A DNA stretch of 64,000 nucleotides from Gonocerus acuteangulatus (taxonomy: Eukaryota; Arthropoda; Insecta; Hemiptera; Coreidae). Every line of letters starts with the position of its first letter. Position 1 is the stretch's first letter. The notes under the pieces are model-generated. The model saw only the letters and a program-made list of their open reading frames with translations, was not told the origin of the DNA and searched no databases. Position numbers and translations under genes: made by a program. Positions 10,949-21,959 of this stretch are shown one piece after another. The stretch is taken from NCBI GenBank assembly GCA_946811695.1, contig OX328123.1, forward strand, positions 150,254,729-150,318,728. Reading direction: 5' to 3'.

Positions 10949-11870
10949 GACATATCGTCAATGCAAATGCAAGGTATCGAATGTGAAAAAAACGTATTTT
11001 TCATATTCAATCTATATTGATTGCTGTCGGACTGATGGACGGAAAAATCTCGAATCTAAGTTCACTCATTTAACCCTGGAACACTAACCCTAATTCATCC
11101 TACACTATTACTAACCTGTGTATCAATTTGACGTATACACAGGAAAATGACTCAGAACTTGATTATCAGGGATAATGGAGAAATTTGTTGTTAAAAACAT
11201 GAATATTTGTTAATATTTAATACATAAAAATAAAATATGGACCATTTCCAGGGTATGGAATACTATTTTAGAACTTGGAATAGTTTTAACCAACTAAAAA
11301 ACTTACACCTAAAATAAAATGTTTTTTATGAACATAAAAGTAATCTTATTTAATTTATTTTTAAAGGTTTTATAACACATTTTTACCGATCAAAAAAAAA
11401 TGTCTGCCGCTCGCTCAGCCCCCCCCCCCTTATATACGCTCATCGCCTTACATTAGAAATAATAACTGGAATCATAATAATACATAGTATAATATCCCAA
11501 TGCCTTCTCGACTTTTAAAACGTCAATTTGATGGACTGTCTTCTGGGAAAATCAAGGTAACACCTATCTAATCACTCGCTGAGAGGTGAAATCATGTTGG
11601 ATGTGGGTAGGACGAATTTCTCTAGGAATAGGTTGAGGGAGACCGGCTCTACCCCCATTTAACGGAAGAAATGACAATAGATTACAGTCATATGCGTCAA
11701 TATGACGCAGGTTAATGTTCCAGGGTTAAAGGGGAGAGTAACCACTGTCAAAAGGTTGAATCTGTCGACTATTTGACAGTCCAAAAGCAAAGTAATAAAT
11801 AGAAATTTTTTGACTCTGAAAACTAGTAATTTCCACATTCGATACTTTGCATTTGTAACGACGATATGTC
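10949..11870. mobile_element. TIR element (GACATATCGTCG family), disrupted copy
   Basis: The ends are inverted repeats: GACATATCGTC at 10949 with GCAAATGCAA and TATCGAATGTG, against the complement at 11829-11870. The same ends and the same internal string GATTGCTGT(C/T)GGACTGATG occur in the compact copy at 47862-48121, so this is a non-autonomous DNA element family. This copy is enlarged by a TTAA-flanked insertion at 11074-11725. Possible 3 bp target duplication ATC; superfamily not assigned. Confidence 0.75.
11074..11725. mobile_element. piggyBac-like non-autonomous element with TTAA duplication
   Basis: CCCTGGAACA at the left and TGTTCCAGGG at the right are inverted, and each is flanked by TTAA (11070-11073 and 11726-11729). 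A CCYT-type end with TTAA duplication is characteristic of piggyBac-superfamily elements. No transposase is present. Its interior (about 11260-11450) resembles the element at 56216-58275, including TTTAGAACTTGGAATA, ATAAAATGTTTTTTATGAAC and a C run before TTATATACGC, so it carries another fragment. Confidence 0.75.
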
Positions 11871-12108
11871 ATCATTCAAAATAGGAAAAATGGTGGCTAT
11901 TGTCGATTTGAAGATCGTTCCACGGATGAAAAAATTCACCGAACTCTTTTGTTAGTGAATGTTATTCGACCACATTTCCCGTCTATGTGGACATCGTCTG
12001 AACCGAGCCATCGATGCATCATAGGTGATGATACCAATGCGAAACATTCTGCATCAGATTCACGAGAATAACCTTTCCGAAAATCAAATCCGGACGAATA
12101 CTGAGGCG

Positions 12109-12773
12109 ATGGACGAGAGGAATTCGCACGTTTCGTACGATCGGCATTGGTCTGAATGCAGTTTGCAGTTTTCCGGTACCAGTGGACGAGAGGAATTCGC
12201 ACGTTTCGTACGATCGGCATTGGTCTGAATGCAGTTTGCAGTTTTCCGGTACCAGTGGACGAGAGGAATTCGCACGTTTCGTACGATCGGCGTTGGTCTG
12301 AATGCAGTTTGCAGTTTTCCGGTACCAGTGGACGAGAGGAATTCGCACGTTTCGTACGATCGGCATTGGTCTGAATGCAGTTTGCAGTTTTCCGGTACCA
12401 GTGGACGAGAGGAATTCGCACGTTTCGTACGATCGGCATTGGTCTGAATGCAGTTTGCAGTTTTCCGGTACCAGTGGACGAGAGGAATTCGCACGTTTCG
12501 TACGATCGGCATTGGTCTGAATGCAGTTTGCAGTTTTCCGGTACCAGTGGACGAGAGGAATTCGCACGTTTCGTACGATCGGCATTGGTCTGAATGCAGT
12601 TTGCAGTTTTCCGGTACCAGTGGACGAGAGGAATTCGCACGTTTCGTACGATCGGCATTGGTCTGAATGCAGTTTGCAGTTTTCCGGTACCAGTGGACGA
12701 GAGGAATTCGCACGTTTCGTACGATCGGCATTGGTCTGAATGCAGTTTGCAGTTTTCCGGTACCAGTGAACGA
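12109..12773. repeat. 73 bp satellite array, about 9 copies
   Basis: The unit begins ATGCAGTTTGCAGTTTTCCG, passes GGTACCAGTGGACGAGAGG, AATTCGCACG, TTTCGTACGATCGG and ends CATTGGTCTGA. Starts fall at 12156, 12229, 12302, 12375, 12448, 12521, 12594, 12667 and 12740, exactly 73 bp apart, with partial units at both ends. Copies are nearly identical (one G for A in the copy ending at 12301), so the array is young. The unit is GC-richer than its surroundings. Because 73 is not a multiple of 3 and the minus strand of the unit has no stop in any frame, the array is open through all three minus frames; these frames (215-260 codons) are consequences of the repeat, not a gene I can support. Confidence 0.97.
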
Positions 12774-12879
12774 AAAGCCTTATATTTGCAGGGATTTTCA
12801 AACTCCTTTTTGTAGTTGTGGCATTAGAATAAAATGTGTTTTGAGGACAACGGTATCATCCATGCTACAGCAGTGTAGG

Positions 12880-13495
12880 ACATATTGTAATTCAATTAAG
12901 AATTGCGATTACATTGTATTTGTAGTTCATGAATTAGAACTAAACCAAGAGTAATAATTCAATTAAAACGTCGAATTATAATTACATTGTAATCCTGTAA
13001 TGTAACTGAAGCACTAATTATGTAAATCAAATATCAACCAACAAGAATTATACTTGAATTACAATTGAAATTCAATCATAAGTGTAATTAATCAACAATT
13101 ATAATAGTCAGTAATTAAAATATCAATTTTATCACGAATTGTAATTGAATTATAACAGTGATTCAATTAATATTGTAATTATATTACAAATCAAATACTT
13201 GAGTTTTTTCGATTACTGTAATTGATATTAATGTTTGCTTTTTTTTTAGGGGGGAGGGGTCGACTGCTAGGGTCATAAGCACCTGTAATTCAGCCTTTTC
13301 AAATACAGTAAATAAATGTAATTCATAATTGAAATACTATATGAATTATATTGCAATACAAATTTATTGAAAACTTATTTCAAGTAACTACGTAATTCAA
13401 ATACTTGAGTTCTCTATAATTGAAATACAGTTAATCCAAATTGAATTATTTTTTTCAACTATTTTAATTGATATTTTCAGACTTTTCAATTACAA
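12880..13495. repeat. Degenerate AATTGTAATTCA-type simple repeat
   Basis: Words such as TAATTCAATTA, TTGTAATT and TACAATTGAAATTC recur throughout with no fixed period. The same sequence style resumes at 14770-14825 after HL-B, so HL-B appears inserted into it. Confidence 0.6.
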
Positions 13496-13504
13496 TTAAA
13501 AAAA

Positions 13505-14565
13505 AAGTCCGTCACGCAGGAGCTGCATAACTAAGCACTTTCCTCAGAATTTGGGTACTGTAGACTGCTTTCCAGAACAATTTGCTTAAAATATCCTACA
13601 TAAATAAAATAAAAACATGAATAGTTCTCTTTTAATTTTGTAATGAGTAACTGATCAATTATTAACTTTCTTCCAGAGTTATGTTTACACATGGTACCTA
13701 CTACACTACGTAATAAATACAAAACACCTCATATTATCGTATTTTGATCTAATGCAGGAACAGGATACAGTCCCTCTAGTGGTAGAAAGCGCTCCTTGCG
13801 GCGGCTTTGTGAACCTACGTCTGGCGGGCTTTTCTGTTGAAATATATTACAAAGTAAACCCCCCTTTCCGATTGACCGATTCAGCTCATTTTTTTAACAC
13901 TTCTTTCTCATTAGTTACCCACGACGTATACTGCGTTTCGTTACAATACAGCAGAAATTACGACCGGTATGACTATATTAGAAATTTGGGTCCGGAGAAA
14001 CCCCCCCCCCCCCCCTCCTAATGAACCGATTTAGTTTATTTTTATAAAACTTATTTACCTGTATATTACCACTACGAATACCGAGTTTCGTCAAAATATA
14101 CAAAAAATCACGGCTGGTAGTGTCGAATTGGTATTGTGGGTCCGGAGTAAACCCCCCTCCTAATGAACCGATTTAGATTATTTTTACAACACATATTTAC
14201 CTGTAGATTGCCAATACGAATACCGAGTTTCGTCGAAATATACCAAACATCACGGCTGGTAGTGGCGAATTGGTATTGCGGGTCCGGAGTAAACCCCCCC
14301 TCCTTATGAACCGATTTAGTTTATTTTTATACCTCACTTTTCTCTCTCTATTACCACTACGAATACCAAGTTTCGTTGAAATATAACAAATATTACGGCT
14401 GACATGGTCAAATTAGTGTTTTGGGTTCTGGGTAAACCCCCCTTTCCGGTGGACCGATTTTGGTGGTTAACGAACTTGTTCAATCGTTTGCTAATTGAAT
14501 GCTATATACCAAGTTTCGTGACGAAAAAACAAAAAAAAAAACTCTGGCCGCTATCGTGTTAACAT

Positions 14566-14601
<36 letters not shown>

Positions 14602-14768
14602 TTATATATACATATATATGCATATATATAGATATATATAAATTTTAACGGAGGTCATTTTCGGTGTCTATTAGGTAGGATCGATAAAGATTTGAAGAAA
14701 TTTTTCAAAATTTCCGTCATGAGTGCAACCTCAATAGCTACTTTCCTTCGGAGGAAAGTGCTAAAAAA
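13505..14768 (+). mobile_element. HL-B element, near-complete copy
   Basis: It starts AAAGTCCGTCACGCAGGAGC and TGCATAACTAAGCACTTTCC, and ends with a hairpin TACTTTCCTTCGGAGGAAAG followed by TGCTAAAA. The body holds about five diverged ~140 bp units (13850-14510), each with GG(T/G)TCCGGAGTAAACCCCCC, ACCGATTTAG, TTATTTTTA, ACGAATACCGAGTTTCGT and ATATAC. A (CA)n(TA)n tract (14566-14640) and GGTCATTTTCGGTGTCTA follow. The hairpin end mirrors the sub-terminal sequence of the start. By analogy with Helentron/HINE elements (sub-terminal inverted repeats, internal repeats, 3' stem-loop, insertion in T runs) I infer a non-autonomous rolling-circle-type element. No protein. Confidence 0.65.
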
Positions 14769-14825
14769 TGTAATTCATAATTTAAATATCATTTGAATTA
14801 AATTTTAATTCCAATTTACACAACA

Positions 14826-15626
14826 ATGTGCTCGAGTTTTGTGTGTCCTATTCTCCATCGGGCTATGACTACCTACTCTCTCTTCCCAGCCCTGAATGTA
14901 GAATCCCTGTATTCTTTTGAGGATTTTATCTCCCTTAATTTATTGACTACAACTTCATATCACATTTTGGAAAAAAAAAATTTGTTAAGTTTTTTTTTGC
15001 TGCAATACGAGAGTTCGATTTGAGTTAATGGATTGGGAGTTGTAATAGATGTAATGTTAAGAGAATTATGTTATCTCGAGGCGAAAGACAGTTTGTTCTC
15101 CCTCCATTAAAACACCAATAACAAACGCAAACTACTGTTTTATTGTTTTTTTTTTTGTTTTTTTTTTTTGTGGAACTTTGACTTTGTAATTCATGAAGCC
15201 AGGGGGCGCTGCATTACCATTCATGAGCTCTTAAAGCTTCAGTAAGCAATTTATCTTTTATACTTGAGATTAAACTTTTTAAGTGACTTTTCTGTTTATT
15301 ATAAATACATTAAATGTGCAAATTATTTCGAAGAATTGGAAAGTAAATTAAAGAGCTATATTCATTAATAATTTACCGTTACAGGCTTGAACACATTTCC
15401 TCTGAAGATGTAAAATATAACCTACTTTGCATAAATTTCTTTATTTTTCTTATAAATTAATTAAAGCCTTCTGTTTGGTAATTAATTACAGGGAGGAGTA
15501 ATTTGGGATAAAATGAATTTGCTAGTAAAACTAGAAACTTAAAATGACAACGAATTTTTGGTTGTTTGGAATAGAGCCTTCTGAGCAGTAGTCGAAGAGT
15601 GAGTACGTTTTCAGTAAATAATTGTA
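14826..15626. other. AT-rich stretch, nothing recognised
   Basis: Homopolymer T runs at 14990 and 15145-15170. Short frames have no motif. Confidence 0.4.
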
Positions 15627-16395
15627 CCCCAAAAAAAAAAAAAAAAGTGTGAAATAGAGGCCAAGTTCCTGCCCCCACAAAGAAACACCCCCTTCCCCAA
15701 AAATATCCCCTCCTAAAACCCCCCAAAAACGCCTTACCTTCCTACACTCCAAAAAAGTAGTATGAGTTAGTGTATTAAGTGCACCATATTTTCAACCAAA
15801 AACATTTGCCAATACAAGAGATGATACAAGAAAGAAATGTCCAAGTTCATTACTTAGAAGACCTCATAGTTACTTACTAAGAACATTAAAGACACTTCAA
15901 CTGACCTTTAAAAAACAACAATAAAAATACTTATATCAAGTTACTAAAATATCACTTTCCTCAACCAGGTATATTCTTAAACTTGGCAATGTTTAGTTTT
16001 CTCTCTAAAGATAATTTCGGCACAAATAAAACATTGCCAAGTTTAAGAATATACCTGGTTGAGGAAAGTGATATTTTAGTAACTTGATATAAGTATTTTT
16101 ATTGTTGTTTTTTAAAGGTCAGTTGAAGTGTCTTTACTGTTCTTAGTAAGTAACTATGAGGTCTTCCAAGTAATGAACTTGGACATTTCTTTCTTGTATC
16201 ATCTCTTGTATTGGCAAATATTTTTGGTTGAAAATATGGTGCACTTAATACACTAACTCATACTACTTTTTTGGAGTGTAGGAAGGTAAGGCGTTTTTGG
16301 GGGGTTTTAGGAGGGGATATTTTTGGGGAAGGGAGTGTTTCTTTGTGGGGGGAGGAACTTTGCCTATATTTCACATTTATGGTTTTTTTTTGGGA
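15627..16395. repeat. Giant palindrome, 345 bp arms with 40 bp spacer
   Basis: Left arm 15647-15991 is the reverse complement of right arm 16032-16376 with few mismatches (for example ACTTAGAAG against the complement of CTTCCAAGT); similarity continues weakly into the flanking A/T runs. The spacer is 15992-16031. The arms contain C/G runs such as CCCCTCCTAAAACCCCCC. Such a structure can be a foldback element or a recent inverted duplication. No coding content. Confidence 0.9.
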
Positions 16396-16529
16396 TCTCA
16401 TTACTTTTTTCTAAGTATTAATTAAAATTTAGTTGCCGCATACCTACTGGCTTTTGTACTTCATATAAAACCAGGGTCTTTGGATTCTGCATAAAGTTCT
16501 CCTTACTGCTTGGTATTTGATACCAATAA

Positions 16530-16892
16530 TCAACGTATCTACATCTAAACACTAGACTAGAAAAGTTAGAAGCTCTTCCAGATGACAGTACTCTAGAGGA
16601 CAAATTGATTGCTCTCTTAACTAAACTATTACACTGTAAAACACAGGACCCTTATCCCGAGGATAAAGATCACAATAGGGAAAGTGTAGAAGGCCTTCAA
16701 GAAAAAGATAAGAACAAAGACGATACATTTTGGGTTTGTGATCCTAAACTTTGTAATTTAGATGACTCGACTTTGAAAAACTTAGTATCTGCTTTCATGT
16801 ATATTACGCAGTTAACCCCTACGACTTTATTTACTGCATTTAAGAAAGAAGTCACAACTGTTGTTGTTAAGATGCGTCGAAATGTTTCTTAA
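16530..16892 (+). CDS. Orphan reading frame of unknown function
   Basis: The frame is open from about 16530 and stops at 16892 (about 120 codons). It has no ATG near its start; the first in-frame Met is deep inside. The protein is charged and well mixed in composition: LEALPDDSTLEDKLIALL, then a Lys/Asp-rich hydrophilic segment (EDKDHNRESVEGLQEKDKNK), then WVCDPKLCNLDDSTLKNL, and a hydrophobic-leaning tail with LTPTTLFTAFKKEVTTVVV. I do not recognise a family. The last codons (MRRNVS) lie in sequence repeated at 17553 and 22365, so the frame abuts the HC element, and could be a host exon fragment captured by it. It could also be part of an unrecognised element protein. Confidence 0.35.
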   Translation, partial: STYLHLNTRLEKLEALPDDSTLEDKLIALLTKLLHCKTQDPYPEDKDHNRESVEGLQEKDKNKDDTFWVCDPKLCNLDDSTLKNLVSAFMYITQLTPTTLFTAFKKEVTTVVVKMRRNVS

Positions 16893-17985
16893 AACATCAA
16901 ATATAGGTTCTCCTTACCAAGACGATTCATTTGATACCCCACATGATGGGTTTCAGAAGGAATGATGGCTTTCCGATGGAACAAAAAGTACAAAACGTCA
17001 TAGGTAATATGACAATCCCGTATCAAGACCTACCTGTGTGCCAAGTTGGGTCAAAATTGGTCAAATCGTTTGGATTTGTATAAGGAATAAACAGTTGGGC
17101 AAACGGAGTGAATTTGTGTAAGGAACAAACATGCAGACAGACAGCTGATAGACGATTTTGACCTAGCCTATGACACTACCCGGATAAAGACCTACCTAGG
17201 TACCATGTTTGGTCAAAATTGGTCAAATCGTGTGGATTTGTATAAGGAATAAACAGTTGGGCAAACAGCTGATAGACGATTTTGAACTAGCCTATGACAC
17301 TCCCCGGATCAAGACCGACATGTGTGTCAAATTTTGTCAAAATCGGTCAAACGGTGTGTATATGTATAAGGAACAAACAGACAGACAGACAGCTGATAGA
17401 CAATTTAACCTAGCTTACGATTCTCCCCGTATCAAGACCCATCTGTGTTCCAAGTTTGGTCAAAATCGGTCAAACGGTACGGATTTGTATAATGAACAAA
17501 CAAACAAACATACAGACATACAGCTGGCATAAGATTTTTACCGAGCCGATATGCGTCTAATTGTTTCTTAAAACATCAAATATAGGTTCTTCATTCCGAG
17601 CCGATTCATTTGATACCCCACATCATGAGTTTCGGTCGGAATGACGGGTTTCCGAAGGAAGTACAAAACTGGCACGCCCCCGCCCCGGAAGCGGAGTCAA
17701 ACACAACTTTTCGCGATTTTTCGATTTTTTCCTTTAATAACGTCCTCATATCTATCTTCATGCAAAATTTCAAGTCTCTAGCATCATGGGAAGTGCCTAA
17801 TAATTTTGATGAGTCGGTGAGTGAGTGAGTGAGTCCTATAAATCGCGATTTTCGATTACTTATATCTCAGAAACTATTCGATGTAGAATTATGAAAATTT
17901 CCAGTTTTACTCACATCTAGTAGTATAATACCTGTGTAAAATTTCATAACTTTATCTATGCCATTTCTTCGAGATGTACGGAACC
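16893..17985 (+). mobile_element. HC Helitron-like element with ~115 bp tandem units
   Basis: Starts with TTCTTAAAACATCAAATATA and a CGATTCATTTGATACCCCACA block. Between 17020 and 17540 several ~115-125 bp units repeat CCTATGACACT, GGATCAAGACC, CAAGTTTGGTCAAAATCGG, TCAAACGGT and GTATAAGGAACAAACA with AGACAGACAGCTGATAGAC. The opening block recurs at 17553-17640, followed by GAGTGAGTGAGTGAGTCC and TCACATCTAGTAGTATAAT. The same modules occur inverted at 21960-22660. It ends against an HL-A end at 17985. Confidence 0.6.
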
Positions 17986-18025
17986 GCGCTAAGATGACGC
18001 AGTTCCTGCGATTTGGACTTTTTTT
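17985..18025 (+). mobile_element. HL-A terminal sequence, solo end
   Basis: GGAACCGCGCTAAGATGACG and CAGTTCCTGCGATTTGGAC followed by a T run match the HL-A end at 52188-52226. No HL-A body is joined on the other side. Confidence 0.7.
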
Positions 18026-19014
18026 AGTTCATCAGATCAATCTATCCCCAACATCTCATCCTCTGTTCATTTATCTGACTTCACAAGATTTTTAAGAATT
18101 TCGTTATCAAAATTAACTGATCATCTTAAACGGAATCTATCATAAATGCTGCTGTATTTAACTTTTAAACCTATTGTTGAACTTCTCGATCGAGTTCTTG
18201 ATAGAGTTTTGATTTCTTTGCAGGTTCGTTAGTGTGTGCATTCCTCAGTTTTTGATTTCAGCAGTAAAATGAATTTTCCATTAAAACGGGATATCCAAAA
18301 TGAGAAACAGCTTTTTGTTGTTTGTTGTTGTTGGAGAGGCCGATTAAGTAATTTCGGCTACTGTTTACTGACTATTATGGAGGTTATAATCTCATTCTTC
18401 GTCAAGATTTATTTGTAGTAGGTGTATGAGTATTTCGTAAAATATTTACGATATCTTTTTCAAGGTTTTCAAATGAGACTTGCGATAAGAACATTATGAA
18501 GATGAAACAGTTCCTGCGAGTTAGACTTTTTTTCTTCTTCGGATAACAGAGGTCTGGAATGTATCCAGGCATTGTATAATTAAAATAATTCCTACACCTG
18601 CTCAAGTAGAATTATTCCACGAATAGCCAACAGAACAAGCGGAAGTAAGCCAGAATCATCCCCTAACAGCACCGCCATAACTACCAAACTCCTAGACGAC
18701 AATAACTGATGAGGCGCAGGCAGTCTTGATCCGTCACTTCCTCTTGGAGGCAGCGGATATGAGGCGGATGAGCTTCCGGGATTATCCTTGTACAAACTTA
18801 GTCCTGCATGGGAAGTTCTTAAGATGTAAGAGAGTTGTTTCCTTCAGGATATTCCGAATACGAACGGTGTTCCGAATACGAAGGGAGAACTCAACAAAAA
18901 TTAGTGTGAGGAACATGCGTTTGAATATTTTTCCCCTTTAGATATTTTTTCCAGAGAAGATCAGTTGTTAGTATTTTACATATTAACTCGGTAGCTGTAT
19001 TTCTCCCAAGACAA
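18026..19014. other. Unassigned stretch
   Basis: Mostly AT-rich. 18600-18800 is more balanced in base composition and holds a 67-codon minus frame (18592-18795) with a hydrophobic C-terminal half and no motif I recognise. A second partial HL-A-like string, CAGTTCCTGCGAGTTAGAC, sits at 18510-18530. Confidence 0.35.
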
Positions 19015-19440
19015 AAAAAAAAGTCCGTCACGCAGGAGCTGCATAACTAAGCTTAGCTAATTTGCTTAAAATAACCTATACAAATAAAATAAAAACATGA
19101 ATAGCTCTGCTCTTTTACGTTTGTAATGAGCAACTCAATCAAATTATTTTAATTATTAATTTTTTAAGTAATTTACTTACAGACTTTGGTGTATGCTTGG
19201 AACTAACCTACTTAAGAAATACACGAAAATTTCACATTTTCGTCTGAAGCAGTAACGGGCTACAGCAACCCTGGCGGTACACGCGAGCAGTAATATATGC
19301 TTGGCTATTGCGAGTTTTCTCTCTTGTGGCGCGAAAATCTTCCTTTTCATCAAGTTAATTTGCAGGAGAGGTTTAAAGTGTTCACAAATTTCAAAACTGG
19401 TTTTAGTAATTGGTTCTATTATAAGGTTTCCAAATGACAC
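19015..19440 (+). mobile_element. HL-B left-end copy
   Basis: AAAAAGTCCGTCACGCAGG, AGCTGCATAACTAAGC and TTTGCTTAAAATAACC, then AAATAAAATAAAAACATGAA, repeat the first 130 bp of HL-B at 13505. The sequence beyond (19170-19440) differs from HL-B and carries an 87-codon minus frame without recognisable motif. Confidence 0.65.
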
Positions 19441-20159
19441 AAGGTCACGCGCTAAGATTTAAAATATGCATAGAATCAGTAAAAATTATTTTAGGAAAGA
19501 ACGCGGAGGAGGGCTGTCTGTTTTACGTCTTACAATTATGAGCCTTCCAAATCAGTGCCGGCAAGTCAAGTGGTGAGGCAGGACGGGAGGCAGGAAACGG
19601 GACAAAAAAACATAACCGAAATATACCCCTCGTCTGTTCGTGTGTATGTGTATGTGTGTGTCCAGCACAGAGCCTGCCTCACTAGGAAGCTCCCTTTGTC
19701 TCTACAACAGACAGCCTGCTTGTCTTCATACTTCCGCCCACTCGAAATTCACTCAGGGTTCTTTCTCGGTACGGAGGGATAGAATCGAGAAAAAACTACA
19801 GAATACTAGAGAAAAAGTGGGCAGTAAATCACTCATAACACAGGAAAGGCATGAATACTAACGACCTTTTAAGGACCATATGATTTATTATCAGGAATAA
19901 AAATAACAATGTTTACATAAAAATAGTTATTCTAGTTATAATATAAATCATCGTAATATTTAGGTTTATATGTTTATATTTTTAATTTCTAGCTTATGGA
20001 AATCTTAATTTCTAGCTTGGTGTGCTTACTGTATAGGATAACTTAGCTGGCATAAAACCTAATATTTCAATTGACCAGTTTAAAAAATATTCACTAGAAG
20101 TTTAAGATATCCAAAATTTTAGTAATTTCTTTATTCCCTGCTACATATTAGATTTGTGT
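19441..20159. other. Unassigned stretch
   Basis: Short overlapping frames at 19555-19861 have no family signature. No repeat family recognised. Confidence 0.35.
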
Positions 20160-20825
20160 AATTAATTTCTTAGAAGAAGCGTTTAAAAGGGGTGAACTCT
20201 ATGCTAACTTACGAGCCTTAAAAATTGTAAAAGAATCTAAAAAGATTGAATTTGATTATCATAGATTCTTGAGCTTAAAGAATCTAAGAAAAGCACTCAT
20301 GGATTTCTACAGCAGTAGTCTCAAATAAATATCATTAATGTGGGTGCCATCGCATTGCGGGATCACACTCAACGAACAAGCAGACCAACGCACGGACAGG
20401 AACCAACCATAATCAATAAAGCCACCAAAGAAGACATAAAGGTTCATTTGAAAAATGTCCTAAGAGCAAAATGGAACATCACATGGTTCAGAACCCATCG
20501 CACCCAAATCGCAAGAATCAAAAAGAATGCAGACACTTGGACTACAGCTCAACGAAACTCCAGACGAGAAGAGACCGTTTTGACAAGACTGAGGATAGGA
20601 CACACTGCACAGCTACCTACTTAACAACCTCCATCTTCCAACGTGCACCACATGTGACACACAAAACACTGTAGAACATATACTAATACACAAATACGAC
20701 CGCATCAGACTAACCCTCAAGATACCCGAGACACTGCAAGATATTTTACAAGACGATAAAAAGACGATTCAAAAATTCCTCATGTTTCTTAAAAACATCA
20801 ACATTTACAAAGCCATTTAACTTTA
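20160..20825 (+). pseudogene. LINE RNase H and zinc-knuckle remnant
   Basis: In successive frames the DNA encodes WVPSHCGITLNEQAD (the end of an RNase H domain, with the conserved HCGI and N-A-D pattern), TRLRIGHT, then LPTCTTCDTQNTVEHILIH, a zinc knuckle whose last cysteine is lost. This order (RNase H, LRIGHT, knuckle) is that of ORF2 in I-like LINEs, the same group as the remnants at 1.7 and 8.4 kb. At least one stop and two frame changes break it. The stretch ends near AACAAAAACAAATG at 20870-20885. Confidence 0.75.
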
Positions 20826-20901
20826 CTGACCGCAGTGCTAATGACCCAGCAGGGTAGAGGCAGTATAATAAAACAAAAACAAATGAAATAAGTGTTTAAA
20901 A

Positions 20902-21564
20902 GCTCTCTAGTGATAGCGAATAGACCCTATGCATAGTTTACTTGCCATTACTGCTCTCTAGTGATAGCGAATAGACCCTATGCATAGTTTACTTGCCATT
21001 ACTGCTCTCTAGTGATAGCGAATAGACCCTATGCATAGTTTACTTGCCATTACTGCTCTCTAGTGATAGCGAATAGACCCTATGCATAGTTTACTTGCCA
21101 TTACTGCTCTCTAGTGATAGCGAATAGACCCTATGCATAGTTTACTTGCCATTACTGCTCTCTAGTGATAGCGAATAGACCCTATGCATAGTTTACTTGC
21201 CATTACTGCTCTCTAGTGATAGCGAATAGACCCTATGCATAGTTTACTTGCCATTACTGCTCTCTAGTGATAGCGAATAGACCCTATGCATAGTTTACTT
21301 GCCATTACTGCTCTCTAGTGATAGCGAATAGACCCTATGCATAGTTTACTTGCCATTACTGCTCTCTAGTGATAGCGAATAGACCCTATGCATAGTTTAC
21401 TTGCCATTACTGCTCGCTAGTGATAGCGAATAGACCCTATGCATAGTTAACTTGCCATTACTGCTCTCTAGTGATAGCGAATAGACCCTATGCATAGTTT
21501 ACTTGCCATTACTGCTCTCTAGTGATAGCGAATAGACCCTATGCATAGTTTACTTGCCATTACT
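20902..21564. repeat. 51 bp satellite array, 13 copies
   Basis: GCTCTCTAGTGATAGCG, AATAGACCCTATGCATAG and TTTACTTGCCATTACT form the unit. Starts fall every 51 bp from 20902 to 21514. Copies are almost identical; the one at 21412 has GCTCGC and TAGTTAAC. The array begins just after the LINE remnant's A-rich end. No open coding function seen. Confidence 0.97.
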
Positions 21565-21599
21565 GCTTGTCATATAATGTATTTAGTTTATTTTTATTT

Positions 21600-21770
21600 T
21601 AACGTCTATTATAATTAATTCAGAATTTTGGGAAGGGTTGTCTATTGGCCAACACCCGTTTCTAGCCAGAATAGGGCTGATGCCTTTTCTTTTTCCCGAA
21701 GAAAAGCCACCACCCCTAGCAGGAATCGAACCCACCACTCTTAGCAAGGAGTGTTAAGTGAAATAGTACT
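21600..21770 (-). mobile_element. Possible SINE fossil with box B
   Basis: On the minus strand GTGGTGGGTTCGATTCCTGC is a tRNA T-arm with box B, followed by GGCATCAGCCCTATTCTGG and GGTGTTGGCCAATAGAC. No convincing box A. Could be a 5'-damaged tRNA-derived SINE or a chance match. Confidence 0.4.
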
Positions 21771-21959
21771 ATGAATATATTTTATTTAATCAGCCCAGCA
21801 ATTTCAGCAGTTACTTGACCACCATTTAATAATTGACCTTCCTCCTATAAAAGAAAAAAAAAATGTTGCAATTTTCCGGTCATTATTTATCTAGGCGCTT
21901 GGCCAAATTCCGGCCTACGCACGCTGTGTGCACATTACACGCCGTATTGGAGCCGATTT

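Noticed and set aside
12019..12801. Long minus-strand frames (215-260 codons) across the 73 bp array
   Set aside because: They exist only because the repeat unit has no minus-strand stop; all three frames are equally open and cycle through the same sequence. No domain, start signal or conservation argument supports a gene.
15992..16031. Sequencing-adapter origin of the palindrome spacer
   Set aside because: The spacer shows no resemblance to common hairpin adapters I know, and the arms differ at several bases, so a folded single read is unlikely; it still deserves a read check.
18592..18795. 67-codon minus frame with hydrophobic end
   Set aside because: Composition is plausible but there is no recognisable family, no neighbouring element protein and no splice evidence.
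20902..21564. CRISPR array
   Set aside because: Repeats are contiguous with no variable spacers, and the DNA is eukaryotic. The same holds for the 40, 72, 73 and 96 bp arrays.
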